From assembly GCA_030145015.1 (NCBI GenBank), contig JAQYWI010000152.1, forward strand, positions 1 through 13,561: 13,561 nucleotides of DNA. The letters are read 5' to 3'. The number at the start of each line of letters is the position of its first letter. The stretch's first letter is position 1. The position numbers and the translations under genes were made by a program. The stretch is from Desulfobacterales bacterium. GTDB taxonomy: Bacteria > Desulfobacterota > Desulfobacteria > Desulfobacterales > JAHEIW01. The notes below the pieces were generated by a model, which saw only the letters and a list, made by a program, of their open reading frames with translations, was not told the DNA's origin and did not search any database. Below, in pieces: positions 5,948-13,561 of this stretch.

Positions 5948-6181
5948 ATGCAAATCAATGCCGCCGAGTTTCGTACAAAGTGCTTTAAAATACTCGATCA
6001 AGTCAAATCCACCCACAAGGAAGTGATTATCACTAAACGCGGAAAACCGATCGCCAAGCTTACACACATTGGAAAAAAAAATGATAAAGATCCGCTATTA
6101 GGCGCTTTGTCCGGATCAGGTCAGACGATTGGCGATTTGACACTGCCGGTTTCTGATCCCAATGATTGGGAGATTGACTGA
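5948..6181 (+). CDS. Antitoxin of the Phd/YefM family
   Basis: This 77-residue protein has the Phd/YefM N-terminal fold: MQINAAEFRTKCFKILDQV, then HKEVIITKRGKPIAKLTHI, the DNA-binding dimer portion (about 1-45). A short tail follows (KKNDKDPLLGALSGSG...DWEID) that would wrap the toxin. It should neutralise the PIN toxin encoded next and repress the shared promoter through the TGTACA sites. AGGAGGG at 5932-5938 stands 9 nt before the ATG. The length is typical for antitoxins paired with PIN toxins. The stop TGA shares four bases with the proposed toxin start. The PFAM-type assignment is firm; the cognate toxin is inferred from the overlap. Confidence 0.9.
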   Translation: MQINAAEFRTKCFKILDQVKSTHKEVIITKRGKPIAKLTHIGKKNDKDPLLGALSGSGQTIGDLTLPVSDPNDWEID

Positions 6182-6573
6182 CGATATTACTTGATACGCA
6201 TATCTGGTGGTGGAGCTTGACCGAGCCGGAAAATTTATCCAAGACCGCAATTAAAACGATCAAACAGACAAAAACGGATCATCGTATGATTGCCTCGATC
6301 TCAATTTGGGAATTTGCCATGATGGTCGCAAAAAAAAGAATCAGTCTGAAAATACCCGTGGCAAAATGGCTATCACGGGCACTAAACGAAACCGGGTTAG
6401 GCGTAATTGAGATCTCTCCGGAAATCGCCATAGACGCGTGCAACTTACCAGGCCAATTCCATAAGGACCCGGCAGATCGGTTGATTGTGGCAACAGCCAG
6501 GGTGAACAATTTAAGACTTTTGACGAAAGATCAGAAAATGCTTGAGTACTCACATGTGGATGCGATGTGGTAA
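6178..6573 (+). CDS. PIN-domain (VapC-like) toxin with a CTG start
   Basis: PIN toxins are metal-dependent ribonucleases that cut tRNA or rRNA when freed from the antitoxin. Read from CTG at 6178 the protein is 131 residues and begins (M)TILLDTHIWWWSL, the standard N-terminus of this PIN subgroup. Acidic metal ligands are present: Asp6 (LLDTH), Glu45 (ISIWEFAM), Asp97/Asp100 (HKDPADRLIVATA) and Asp118 (LLTKDQ). No ATG or GTG exists in frame before the essential Asp6. The frame upstream is closed by TGA at 6175-6177, and the next usual start (TTG 6217) would delete Asp6. The CTG overlaps the antitoxin stop as CTGA, where ATGA is common in such pairs, and GGGAG sits 5 nt before it. So the toxin either starts at CTG or ATA (6184), or a start mutation has silenced it. 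The rest of the frame is intact. Confidence 0.85.
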   Translation: MTILLDTHIWWWSLTEPENLSKTAIKTIKQTKTDHRMIASISIWEFAMMVAKKRISLKIPVAKWLSRALNETGLGVIEISPEIAIDACNLPGQFHKDPADRLIVATARVNNLRLLTKDQKMLEYSHVDAMW

Positions 6574-6794
6574 TTTTGGTGGACCATTAAGGAAGATTTT
6601 TTCGGCATTAATACCAAGGCAAATAACAACACCTTTTGTTTTCATGACTTGCCTGCCCGCCATAGCTCAAGCGACGGAGGGTCGTTTTCCGGCCTGAATC
6701 GTCCTCCTGGAGCCATGAATTGTCGTTTTCCGGCTTAAGCTGGCAAGGGACGCTTTCCTTATCTTCGCAACGGAACCTGGATGAGTTGCAGTTT
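6574..6794. other. Non-coding stretch with a 13-bp direct repeat
   Basis: I see no credible gene in these 221 bases. GTCGTTTTCCGGC occurs twice, at 6681-6693 and 6722-6734, 41 nt apart. A minus-strand open frame (6608-6802) crosses the repeats, has no family resemblance and ends inside the terminator hairpin, so I do not call it. The stretch may be decayed accessory DNA. Confidence 0.5.
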
Positions 6795-6824
6795 AGGGGC
6801 ACTCAAATTCATTTGAGTGCCCCT
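6795..6824 (+). terminator. Strong hairpin terminator
   Basis: AGGGGCACTCAAA (6795-6807) and TTTGAGTGCCCCT (6812-6824) form a perfect 13-bp stem with a TTCA loop, followed by TTTAAT on the plus strand. It would stop plus-strand transcripts from the toxin-antitoxin side before the peptidase leader. On the minus strand it lies just past the stop of the gene remnant at 6837, but without a T tract there. Confidence 0.8.
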
Positions 6825-6836
6825 TTTAATTGCGCT

Positions 6837-7028
6837 TTATATTTTCTGAATGACAAATCCCGGTCTTACAAATGAAATGCCCGATTGACCGTCGATGCCA
6901 ACCATCACCGCTTCAATGACCGGTTGATTAACCTTCGTATCTGAAACCCATTCCACAATAAAGTTGGCGCCCGAACCTCCCTTCAATTTTTCTCTGGGCA
7001 ACCAGGAATTCGACGGTTGCCAGGGGAC
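6837..7028 (-). pseudogene. 3' remnant of an unrecognised gene
   Basis: On the minus strand a frame of 63 codons runs from just inside a stop (7029-7031) to TAA at 6837-6839. It has no ATG, GTG or TTG near its beginning. The translation looks like real protein: WQPSNSWLPREKLKGG, then SGANFIVEWVSDTKVN, then PVIEAVMVGIDGQSG and a tail SFVRPGFVIQKI. Composition changes abruptly at about 7031 from balanced to strongly AT-rich non-coding DNA. This suggests the 5' part was lost in a deletion or insertion. I do not recognise the family. It could also be a fragment of a secreted or surface protein, given the beta-strand-like alternation. Confidence 0.5.
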
Positions 7029-7031
7029 TTA

Positions 7032-7431
7032 GCTAAATTCCTCTAAAAAAATTTAATGACATATAAAAATTTCTAAAGGCTGCAAGCTGTTCAGATTTGA
7101 GAATACCGCAATTCATTTCAGGCAATTCTCACTCAATTTTTTATCAAAATTGCCGATAATAACTTTCACTAAGTGTATATTTTTACAACCAATAGGATAC
7201 ATGTATACTAATTATTTGAAATCATTATAAAATTTCACAATTTCCAGATCTAAAATAGTCTCAAAAATTTGGGCCAACAATGAAGCTTTTACTGAAAAAT
7301 GCAGGCTTATCCTTACCAACAGTTTGGCCGTCTCGGGCAATATTTATTGCGTCTTTTAGGAATGAATTTTGCAGATAAATAACCAGAATTATTAAAGATA
7401 TAAAAAAGGTCATACAAAGATAAAGACTTTT
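7032..7431 (+). promoter_or_regulatory. AT-rich leader of the peptidase gene with a candidate promoter
   Basis: These 400 bases hold no gene. The best promoter is TTTACA at 7182-7187, a 16-nt spacer and TATACT at 7204-7209 (5 of 6 matches in each hexamer). It would leave a 5' leader of about 215 nt. The palindrome ATACATGTAT (7197-7206) overlaps the -10 and could be an operator. No clear Shine-Dalgarno precedes the ATG at 7432, only AAAAAAGG about 25 nt upstream. I recognise no known riboswitch in the leader. Confidence 0.35.
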
Positions 7432-10400
7432 ATGCCTACGAAAAAAGCCCTTTTATATCGTTTCATGCTGGTATGTGTGCTTGTCTCTTTTGGCTGGATT
7501 TTTGCCCCACAGGAGGCCCGGGCAGATTTCAATTTCAAGCAAGGTACGTTTACAAAAAATAGCGGCACAGGCAACCAGGTAGTCGACGTCGGCTTTAGTG
7601 CTAAAGCCATAATCTTCTATTGGGTAAATAACGGCATTGTTGATGATATTAACGCCGGGTTTGGTTTTGTCGATGATAGCATAAACCAGAGAGCCATCGG
7701 TTTCGGGCATGCAGATAATAAAGGTTCCAGCTCAGTAAAACAAATAAAAAAGCAGTCACAGACCAAGTGCATATTGATTACAGATGCCGATGGCGCAGCT
7801 GTTGTCGCCGAAGCACAATTGTCGCTATTTGTTCTCGACGGTTTTACCCTGACCTGGTCGGTAAACGATGGAAACACTCAGACGATTCATTACATCGCCC
7901 TGGGAGGGTCTGATATAGCGAATGTGAAAGCCGGTGATTTCCAGACCAGCGGCAGCCCCTCTGTGGATTACACCACTGTGGGTTTCCAGCCTGATTTCCT
8001 GATGTTTATGAGCACTGTAAGCGGGGCATGGGAAACTGCAGAAACCAGCAGCGCTGAAGCGAACATCGGTTTTGCCTCTTCCGGCACTGAGGAGGGGGGC
8101 ATCGGGGTATCTTTTGCCTACGGATCAGGACTGCCTTCGAAGGTCAGGCAGAGAACCGACAACTCGATCGTCAGCCTTAAATTTAATGGCGATGAAGCCT
8201 CACTGGGTCACTTCAATTCGTTTCTCTCCAATGGGTTCAGGATCAACTATAGTGCTAGTTACCTGGTCGCCTGCTCTTATCTAGCCATAAAGGGCGGGGC
8301 ATATAAAGTGGGAAGCTTCAACAAGAAATCCGATGGTACCGGCACTCAAACCATCTCAGATGTCGGGTTTACACCCGACGGTCTCATCCTGGCATCGAGC
8401 AATCAGAATACAAATGCGGCCATTCAAAGTGATGCCAGAATTTCCTTCGGCGCCTCGGACGGTACCAATGAAGGGGCGATCTGGTTTGACGACATTGATG
8501 GCGGATCCGGGGGTGGCGGAACAAAAACAATCACCGACTATGACCAAAGTACAACAAAAGCCGCCTACCATGCAACCGCAGACAATGGCAACCCGCCGAC
8601 GGGTGTCTCCATGGCGGATGTATCTGAATTTAATTCCAGCGGCTTTATCCTAGATTGGACCACCAACAACAACGAAGCGGATGAAATAATCTACGTCGCT
8701 TTTGCCTCCTCGACCCCTCCTACTTGCACCTTCGACTACAGAAGGTCGATCACCGTCGATGGAGACAAGGTGGGCGGTTCCAGCGGGTACCTGGACAATT
8801 TTCCGCTGCTGGTCAAACTATCCGGCAATTGGCTCAAGACCGCTCCCACCGGAAATATACAGAACACTGACGGTTACGATATCATCTTTCGCGGACTGGA
8901 TGCCACCACCTGTAACGGCCCATCCACCTGTGGGCTGTCCCATGAGATCGAAAAATACGATGGAGTTAACGGGGAACTGCTCGCCTGGGTGCGGGTTCCC
9001 AAGGTTTATGCCGGTGATGGCACCCCGGGCAGTGACACGGTCATCTACATGTACTACGGCAACACCTGTACAACAGCCGTGGATGATCCCCAGGATCCTG
9101 CCGGGCTGTGGAGTTACACGGGCTCGCCCTACAAGGGGGTCTGGCACCTAAAGGAAGACCCTGACAGTGACGGTGGAACCGAAGAGATAAAAGACAGCAC
9201 TTCAAACGCCAACCATGGGAATTCGGACTCAGATGATCCTTCCCAATATCTGCCAATACAGGAGCAGGGAAAGATCGACGGCAGCCTTCGCTCGCCCAGC
9301 ACCGAGGAACGCCGCGTGGTGGTCGGCGATAACACCAGTCTCCAGCTGAATTCGGCGATGACGGTTTCGGCGTGGGTCAAGACAACGGACACGGTGGCAA
9401 CATATTACGGGGCCATCCTCAATAAATGGGGCGCGACAGCCCCTGACCAGAACTACTGGCTGGGCAAGTGGGATGATGGCACCACCGTCCAATTTCATAT
9501 TGACGGTGGCACGGAGGTCGCGACGGCTCCCCTGAACCTTATTACTTCTGATGGGCAGTTCCATTACGTGGTGTGTGTCGCGGATTTCGACAGCGACCCG
9601 AAGAAATTGAGAATTTATATTGATGGAAACCAGGAAGGCTCTGCTGATTATGACGGGACCTCCCAGACGGGAACGGCAGATCTCCGGATGCTCAACAGTG
9701 CGGGGGCTAACCAGGAGTTTAATGGCACCATTGACGAGGTCCGCATTCAGAGTACGAACCGTAGCGTCGAATGGATTCTAACCGAATTTAACAATCAGGA
9801 TGATCCGGGTGATGTGGGCAGTGCCGGGTTTTATGCGATGGGCGCTGAGGAGCCGGGTCCGGCCACAGCCATCAGCCTGCTTTCTTTTACGGCCATTGGT
9901 GCCGCCAACGCCGTGCAGGTGGACTGGCAGACCGCGCGTGAGTTTGACAATGTGGGCTTTCACCTGTACCGCGCAACCGCGCCGGGAGGTCCCTACACCC
10001 GGATTACCGACAAACTCATCTCCGCCCGCCCGCGGCAGGGCACAGGCGCCGGTTACAGCTATGTGGATGCCGATGTAACGGTGGGCAGCCTGTATTACTA
10101 CAAGCTTGAAGACATCGATGTATATGGCAAACACACCATGCACGGGCCCATCAGCGTGGACTGGGATGCCGATGGTATGCCCGATGACTGGGAGATTCGC
10201 TACAGGCTCAATCCCTGGGTCAATGATGCCGATCTGGACTCAGACGGCGACGGGCTGACCAGCCTTGAAGAATACGAGCGCGGCACCGATCCGTTTAACC
10301 CCGACACAGATGGCGACGGCATCTTGGACGGGGCTGAAGACGGCCGCTTAGAACCCCAGGAAGACAGCGGATCGCGCGAGCTGACCCGCGGCATCGAGGT

Positions 10401-13400
10401 GCTGGCCGAAGATGACAATGGTGTGACCCTGGAGCTTATAACCACCGGCTTTGAAGCCGAAGTGGTTACGGTTGACGGCCAGGAGTTTGAGCAGCTTCAC
10501 ATTGCCGATTACGTGCACGGCTACACCGAGCAGATAGGAGCCCCGCAGCTGCCGCTAAAAGGTATTTTAATCAATATCCCGCCGGGCAAAGTCGCCGATC
10601 TTTCCGTGCTTAAAACTGCGCTTGAGCCTTATCACGGCTATCGCATTCTTCCGGTGCCTGAAAATGTGCTCGATAACCGGGGGACCGCCGCAGCCGTCGG
10701 CCAGGCCTTTGTTCAGGATCAAGTCGCGTACAATGCCGATGGGTTTTATCCCAAAATATTGGCCGCACTGGGCCAAAGCTATGTGTTCCGCGAGCAGATC
10801 AAACAGCAGGTCATCTTTTATCCGCTGAATTTTAATCCGGTGACCGGTCAACTCAACCTGTATAAACGCATCCGGGTGCGCATCGACTATGTGGATGACA
10901 CCCTGGCCAAGGCCATGGTTGCCCCGGCTGGACCCTGGCAGCCGCCACTTTTAGCTTCTGTTTCCGATGCGCTGAGCCCCGAACAGATCAGCACCCTGGC
11001 CATGTGGATGCCGCCTATAGTGGTCAACCCGCTGCCGCCCATGCTCTCATCAATCTCAACTGCGATTTCAGCCCTCTGGAGCCCGCCGCAAGGCGCCGGC
11101 AGTGCGGTTTACAAAATATCAACGAGCGCTACGGGCATCTATCGTGTGGATCGCAATTTTCTTTTAGCCCAGGGGCTTGATTCTGCCCAGATCGACGCCA
11201 TTGATCTTGATCAGATCCGGCTGTTTAACCTGGGACAGGAGGTGGCCCTTTATATCGATGACCAGGGGGTGGCCGGCCAGCTTGATGTAGGGGATTATAT
11301 CGAATTTTATGCGGTTGGCATAGACGATACCTACTCCAAATACAGCGGCCAAAATATCTACTGGCTAACGCTTTCCGGCGGTGGAGGTTTGCCCAAACGC
11401 ATGGCAACCGATGACGGCGCCCCGGCCGGCGGCGCCCTATCCACTGATTTTGTTGATATTGCCCGCCATGAGCAGGACATCATCTACTGGCTCAAGGCCC
11501 CGGGCGCAGATAGCATCGAGCGCTGGTTTTTTAATATCTTCGTGCAGGGCACCGAGCACGCCGGCGGCGGGCAGCCCAAGGCCTTTACCATCTCAGTGCC
11601 CGAGCCGGTCAGTTTGGGTACCTTAAAGATTTTAATGGCCGGCCAAACCGCAACCGAACATGAGGTTAAGGTGGCGATCAACGGCTCCGAGCAAAGCTTT
11701 ATCTGGTCCGGCATTAACTTTTACGAGGCTACCATCAGCGATGTCAATCTGTTTGCCGGGGATAACAGCGTTACTTTGCAGTGTTTAAGTTCTGATGGTA
11801 ACGACTCGATTATCGTGGACTTCTTTGAGATCAGATACCGGCGCGATTATGTGGCCGGGGCTGATAACACCCTTAAGTTTGCCCCCGACAACGGCAGCCG
11901 CTATGTGATTGATGGCTTCAGCAGCAATACCCTGTTCGCCTATGACATCAGCGAGACCGCTGATGTCATGCGGCTAACCGATTATACGGTAACCGGCCCG
12001 GATGGAGGCGGCAACTTCAGCATCGAATTTGAGCCCGCCAGCCCCGGTGACGACTATTTTGTGGCGGCAGCGGGTGCCATCAATGCCCCTGACAGCCTGG
12101 CTGCAGAGACAGCATCGAGTCTTTTTGACACCGCAAACGGCGCCGATTACATCTTAATCACCCACCGTGATATCGGCTGGGACGGCAATGGCGATGCTTA
12201 CGAGTGGCTGGAGGATCTTGCGACCCTTCGACAAGCTCAGGGCCTTCGGGTCGAAGTGGTGGACATCGAAGACATCTATGATGAGTTTAGCTATGGTATT
12301 AAATCTCCCCAGGCATTAAAAGACTTTCTTTCTTATGCCTATAGCAACTGGACAGCGCCCGCTGCCCGGTATGTGCTGTTAGTAGGTGACAGCACCTATG
12401 ATCCCAAAGACCACTGGATGGAGGGTGATACCAGCGCCTATCTGCCCACCTATCTGATTTTTACCCAACACAAGGGGGAGACGGTCACCGATGAGTGGTT
12501 TGTCACCATCAGCGGTGATGATGCCATCGCCGATATGCACATCGGCCGGCTGCCCGCAGCCGACGCTGCCAATGCGGCCACCATGGTGACCAAGATCATC
12601 ACCTATGAGACCACGCCCAACACCAAATTTAGCGACCCGGATGCCTGGGAGAAAAACATTTTGCTGGTGGCCGACAACCAGCGGGTCGGGACGGAATACC
12701 TTTATGAGGCCGACTTTGCCGCCATAAACGAAGCGGCAGCCACACTGCTGCCGGCGCCGATGAACCCCTATGCCGGGTATCTGGGCATCCACTATGGTTC
12801 GGCGGCGTTTTTAACTGATTTTATCACCACCACCCTTAACACTGAAGGGGCGTTGATGGTCAACTACTCCGGACACGGCGCCACCCAGATCTGGGCCGAG
12901 GAGCATATTTTAGACACCGGGCATATAGCGGGGTTAACCGACACGACCGAGCTGCCGGTTTTTGTCTCCATGAGCTGTGAGACGGGCTTTTTTGCCTATC
13001 CGGAGGTGTGGTTTAATCCCTCCCTGGGCGAAGCCCTGCTGCGCTCAGATGCCGGTGCGGTGGCCGCCCTGATGCCCACGGGCATGACCACCACGCCCGG
13101 CCAGCGCATTTTAAACAGTGCGCTGTTTGAGCATATTTTCAGCGAAGACATCCGCACCCTGGGCCCGGCGATCGCATCTGCCAAACAAACCCTTTTGGCC
13201 AACGGCGATGCCTATTTTGAGCAGATCAGCCGGACCTTTATGCTCTTTGGCGATCCGGCCACCGTACTGAAAGTACCGCTGCCCAGGCGGCCGGGGGGGC
13301 TTAAGGCCGAGACGCTGGCTGAGGGGGTGCGCATTAAATGGAATGCCGCCGTCGATACCAACGGCAACCCGGTGGCCGGCTACAATGTGTATCGCGCCGG

Positions 13401-13561
13401 CTCAGCGGCCGGACCCTTTACCAAGATCAACACGGCCCTGATTACCGGAACCCGGTTTATGGACACCGCCGGCAGTACAGAGGGCATCGGTGCTGCGAAT
13501 GTATCGGGCGGCAGCGGTTATTATGTGGTCACCGCGGTGGACAGCGGCGGCACCGAAAGCG
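7432..13561 (+). CDS. Giant secreted multidomain C25 (gingipain-like) cysteine peptidase, C-terminally cut by the window
   Basis: One frame of 2043 codons runs without a stop to the right edge. Residues 1-31 form a signal peptide (KK, hydrophobic core, cut at EARA|DF), so the protein is exported. In order: three ~127-residue beta-rich repeats (38-424); a DUF2341 module (432-565, CTFDYRRSITVDG to IYMYYGN); a LamG-like sandwich (570-775, GVWHLKED to GTIDEVRIQS); and an FN3-like module (about 810-905). Next come Asp-rich calcium-binding repeats (910-975, DSDGDGL, DTDGDGILDG), a gingipain-type propeptide (about 983-1160), a beta-rich spacer (1227-1560) and the C25 catalytic domain (1571-1949). 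A further FN3 module runs from 1953. Catalytic His1815 (NYSGHGA) and Cys1849 (SMSCETGFF) are in place, 34 apart, much as in RgpB. FGDPATVLKVP closes the domain as usual. It is probably a cell-surface or released zymogen. Its anchor lies beyond the window, and the transport route and substrate are unknown. Confidence 0.92.
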   Translation, partial: MPTKKALLYRFMLVCVLVSFGWIFAPQEARADFNFKQGTFTKNSGTGNQVVDVGFSAKAIIFYWVNNGIVDDINAGFGFVDDSINQRAIGFGHADNKGSSSVKQIKKQSQTKCILITDADGAAVVAEAQLSLFVLDGFTLTWSVNDGNTQTIHYIALGGSDIANVKAGDFQTSGSPSVDYTTVGFQPDFLMFMSTVSGAWETAETSSAEANIGFASSGTEEGGIGVSFAYGSGLPSKVRQRTDNSIVSLKFNGDEASLGHFNSFLSNGFRINYSASYLVACSYLAIKGGAYKVGSFNKKSDGTGTQTISDVGFTPDGLILASSNQNTNAAIQSDARISFGASDGTNEGAIWFDDIDGGSGGGGTKTITDYDQSTTKAAYHATADNGNPPTGVSMADVSEFNSSGFILDWTTNNNEADEIIYVAFASSTPPTCTFDYRRSITVDGDKVGGSSGYLDNFPLLVKLSGNWLKTAPTGNIQNTDGYDIIFRGLDATTCNGPSTCGLSHEIEKYDGVNGELLAWVRVPKVYAGDGTPGSDTVIYMYYGNTCTTAVDDPQDPAGLWSYTGSPYKGVWHLKEDPDSDGGTEEIKDSTSNANHGNSDSDDPSQYLPIQEQGKIDGSLRSPSTEERRVVVGDNTSLQLNSAMTVSAWVKTTDTVATYYGAILNKWGATAPDQNYWLGKWDDGTTVQFHIDGGTEVATAPLNLITSDGQFHYVVCVADFDSDPKKLRIYIDGNQEGSADYDGTSQTGTADLRMLNSAGANQEFNGTIDEVRIQSTNRSVEWILTEFNNQDDPGDVGSAGFYAMGAEEPGPATAISLLSFTAIGAANAVQVDWQTAREFDNVGFHLYRATAPGGPYTRITDKLISARPRQGTGAGYSYVDADVTVGSLYYYKLEDIDVYGKHTMHGPISVDWDADGMPDDWEIRYRLNPWVNDADLDSDGDGLTSLEEYERGTDPFNPDTDGDGILDGAEDGRLEPQEDSGSRELTRGIEVLAEDDNGVTLELITTGFEAEVVTVDGQEFEQLHIADYVHGYTEQIGAPQLPLKGILINIPPGKVADLSVLKTALEPYHGYRILPVPENVLDNRGTAAAVGQAFVQDQVAYNADGFYPKILAALGQSYVFREQIKQQVIFYPLNFNPVTGQLNLYKRIRVRIDYVDDTLAKAMVAPAGPWQPPLLASVSDALSPEQISTLAMWMPPIVVNPLPPMLSSISTAISALWSPPQGAGSAVYKISTSATGIYRVDRNFLLAQGLDSAQIDAIDLDQIRLFNLGQEVALYIDDQGVAGQLDVGDYIEFYAVGIDDTYSKYSGQNIYWLTLSGGGGLPKRMATDDGAPAGGALSTDFVDIARHEQDIIYWLKAPGADSIERWFFNIFVQGTEHAGGGQPKAFTISVPEPVSLGTLKILMAGQTATEHEVKVAINGSEQSFIWSGINFYEATISDVNLFAGDNSVTLQCLSSDGNDSIIVDFFEIRYRRDYVAGADNTLKFAPDNGSRYVIDGFSSNTLFAYDISETADVMRLTDYTVTGPDGGGNFSIEFEPASPGDDYFVAAAGAINAPDSLAAETASSLFDTANGADYILITHRDIGWDGNGDAYEWLEDLATLRQAQGLRVEVVDIEDIYDEFSYGIKSPQALKDFLSYAYSNWTAPAARYVLLVGDSTYDPKDHWMEGDTSAYLPTYLIFTQHKGETVTDEWFVTISGDDAIADMHIGRLPAADAANAATMVTKIITYETTPNTKFSDPDAWEKNILLVADNQRVGTEYLYEADFAAINEAAATLLPAPMNPYAGYLGIHYGSAAFLTDFITTTLNTEGALMVNYSGHGATQIWAEEHILDTGHIAGLTDTTELPVFVSMSCETGFFAYPEVWFNPSLGEALLRSDAGAVAALMPTGMTTTPGQRILNSALFEHIFSEDIRTLGPAIASAKQTLLANGDAYFEQISRTFMLFGDPATVLKVPLPRRPGGLKAETLAEGVRIKWNAAVDTNGNPVAGYNVYRAGSAAGPFTKINTALITGTRFMDTAGSTEGIGAANVSGGSGYYVVTAVDSGGTES
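7543..8697 (+). repeat. Three tandem ~127-residue repeats at the peptidase N-terminus
   Basis: Copies begin near residues 38, 168 and 294. Each opens with G-x-F followed by G/D-x-VGF-x-P/A-D/K and a hydrophobic strand: QGTFTKNSG...VDVGFSAKAIIF, AGDFQTSG...TTVGFQPDFLMF and VGSFNKKSD...SDVGFTPDGLIL. Each closes with a GF-x-hydrophobic strand and a Y-(I/L/V)-A pattern: DGFTLTW...HYIALGG, NGFRINY...SYLAIKG and SGFILDW...IYVAFAS. DNA identity between copies is low, so the triplication is old. I cannot name the family; a jelly-roll binding module is a guess. Confidence 0.6.
12224..12256 (+). repeat. Palindromic repeat embedded in frame in the C25 domain
   Basis: CCCTTCGACAAGCTCAGGGC at 12224-12243 is identical to the inverted copy at 5699-5718. 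It forms part of a larger inverted repeat in which CTTCGAC (12226-12232) pairs with GTCGAAG (12250-12256). In frame it encodes TLRQAQGLRVEV (about residues 1598-1609), in a stretch where C25 family members usually have a similar sequence before VVDIEDIYDEF. So no extra residues seem to be inserted. Confidence 0.7.

Noticed and set aside
6608..6802. 64-residue minus-strand open frame
   Set aside because: It begins within a terminator stem, spans short direct repeats and shows no protein-like pattern.
7216..7431. Known riboswitch in the peptidase leader
   Set aside because: I could not find a conserved core of any riboswitch class that I know.
8072..13202. Many 60-150 residue frames on both strands within the peptidase region
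   Set aside because: One continuous plus-strand frame with recognisable domains covers the whole stretch; the others are its shadows. It is easily missed because it has no stop in the window.

Overview
The window looks like a chromosomal segment of a Desulfobacterota-type (deltaproteobacterial) anaerobe. This is inferred from the gene content: an acyl-CoA dehydrogenase among rpmF, fabG and acpP, a Phd/PIN toxin-antitoxin pair, and a giant secreted C25 peptidase with DUF2341 and LamG modules. Several families of short palindromic intergenic repeats also fit. No rRNA or marker gene fixes the taxon.

Region 1 (1-3401, minus strand) is a compact gene line read right to left: rpmF, a 555-aa acyl-CoA dehydrogenase, fabG (TTG start, very strong SD) and acpP. 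It resembles the common rpmF-plsX-fabH-fabD-fabG-acpP cluster, but the middle genes are absent and an acyl-CoA dehydrogenase is in their place. The FabG has an Asp at the end of strand beta-2, which points to NAD(H). Between fabG and acpP lies a head-to-head pair of REP-like hairpins whose stems differ by compensatory changes. The far left edge holds only a short unrecognised open frame.

Region 2 (3402-5641, plus strand) starts with an AT-rich divergent intergenic stretch. It continues with gltX (glutamyl-tRNA synthetase), a 117-bp inverted repeat just after its stop, then a tRNA-Gln(CUG) gene with its own promoter-like sequence and intrinsic terminator. GluRS and tRNA-Gln side by side raises the possibility of indirect Gln-tRNA synthesis.

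Region 3 (5642-7431) is accessory DNA. It has short palindromic repeats, a Phd/YefM antitoxin with a two-site TGTACA operator over its promoter, and a PIN-domain toxin whose only full-length start is a CTG overlapping the antitoxin stop. Beyond these are a strong terminator hairpin, the 3' remnant of a minus-strand gene, and an AT-rich leader.

Region 4 (7432-13561, plus strand) is one uninterrupted reading frame that runs off the right edge (2043 codons seen). It has a signal peptide, three copies of a ~127-residue beta-rich repeat, DUF2341, a LamG-like fold, an FN3-like module, Asp-rich calcium-binding repeats, a gingipain-type propeptide, a C25 cysteine peptidase domain with its His and Cys in place, and another FN3 module. 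A 20-nt palindromic repeat found in the intergenic region near 5700 recurs inside its catalytic domain, in frame.
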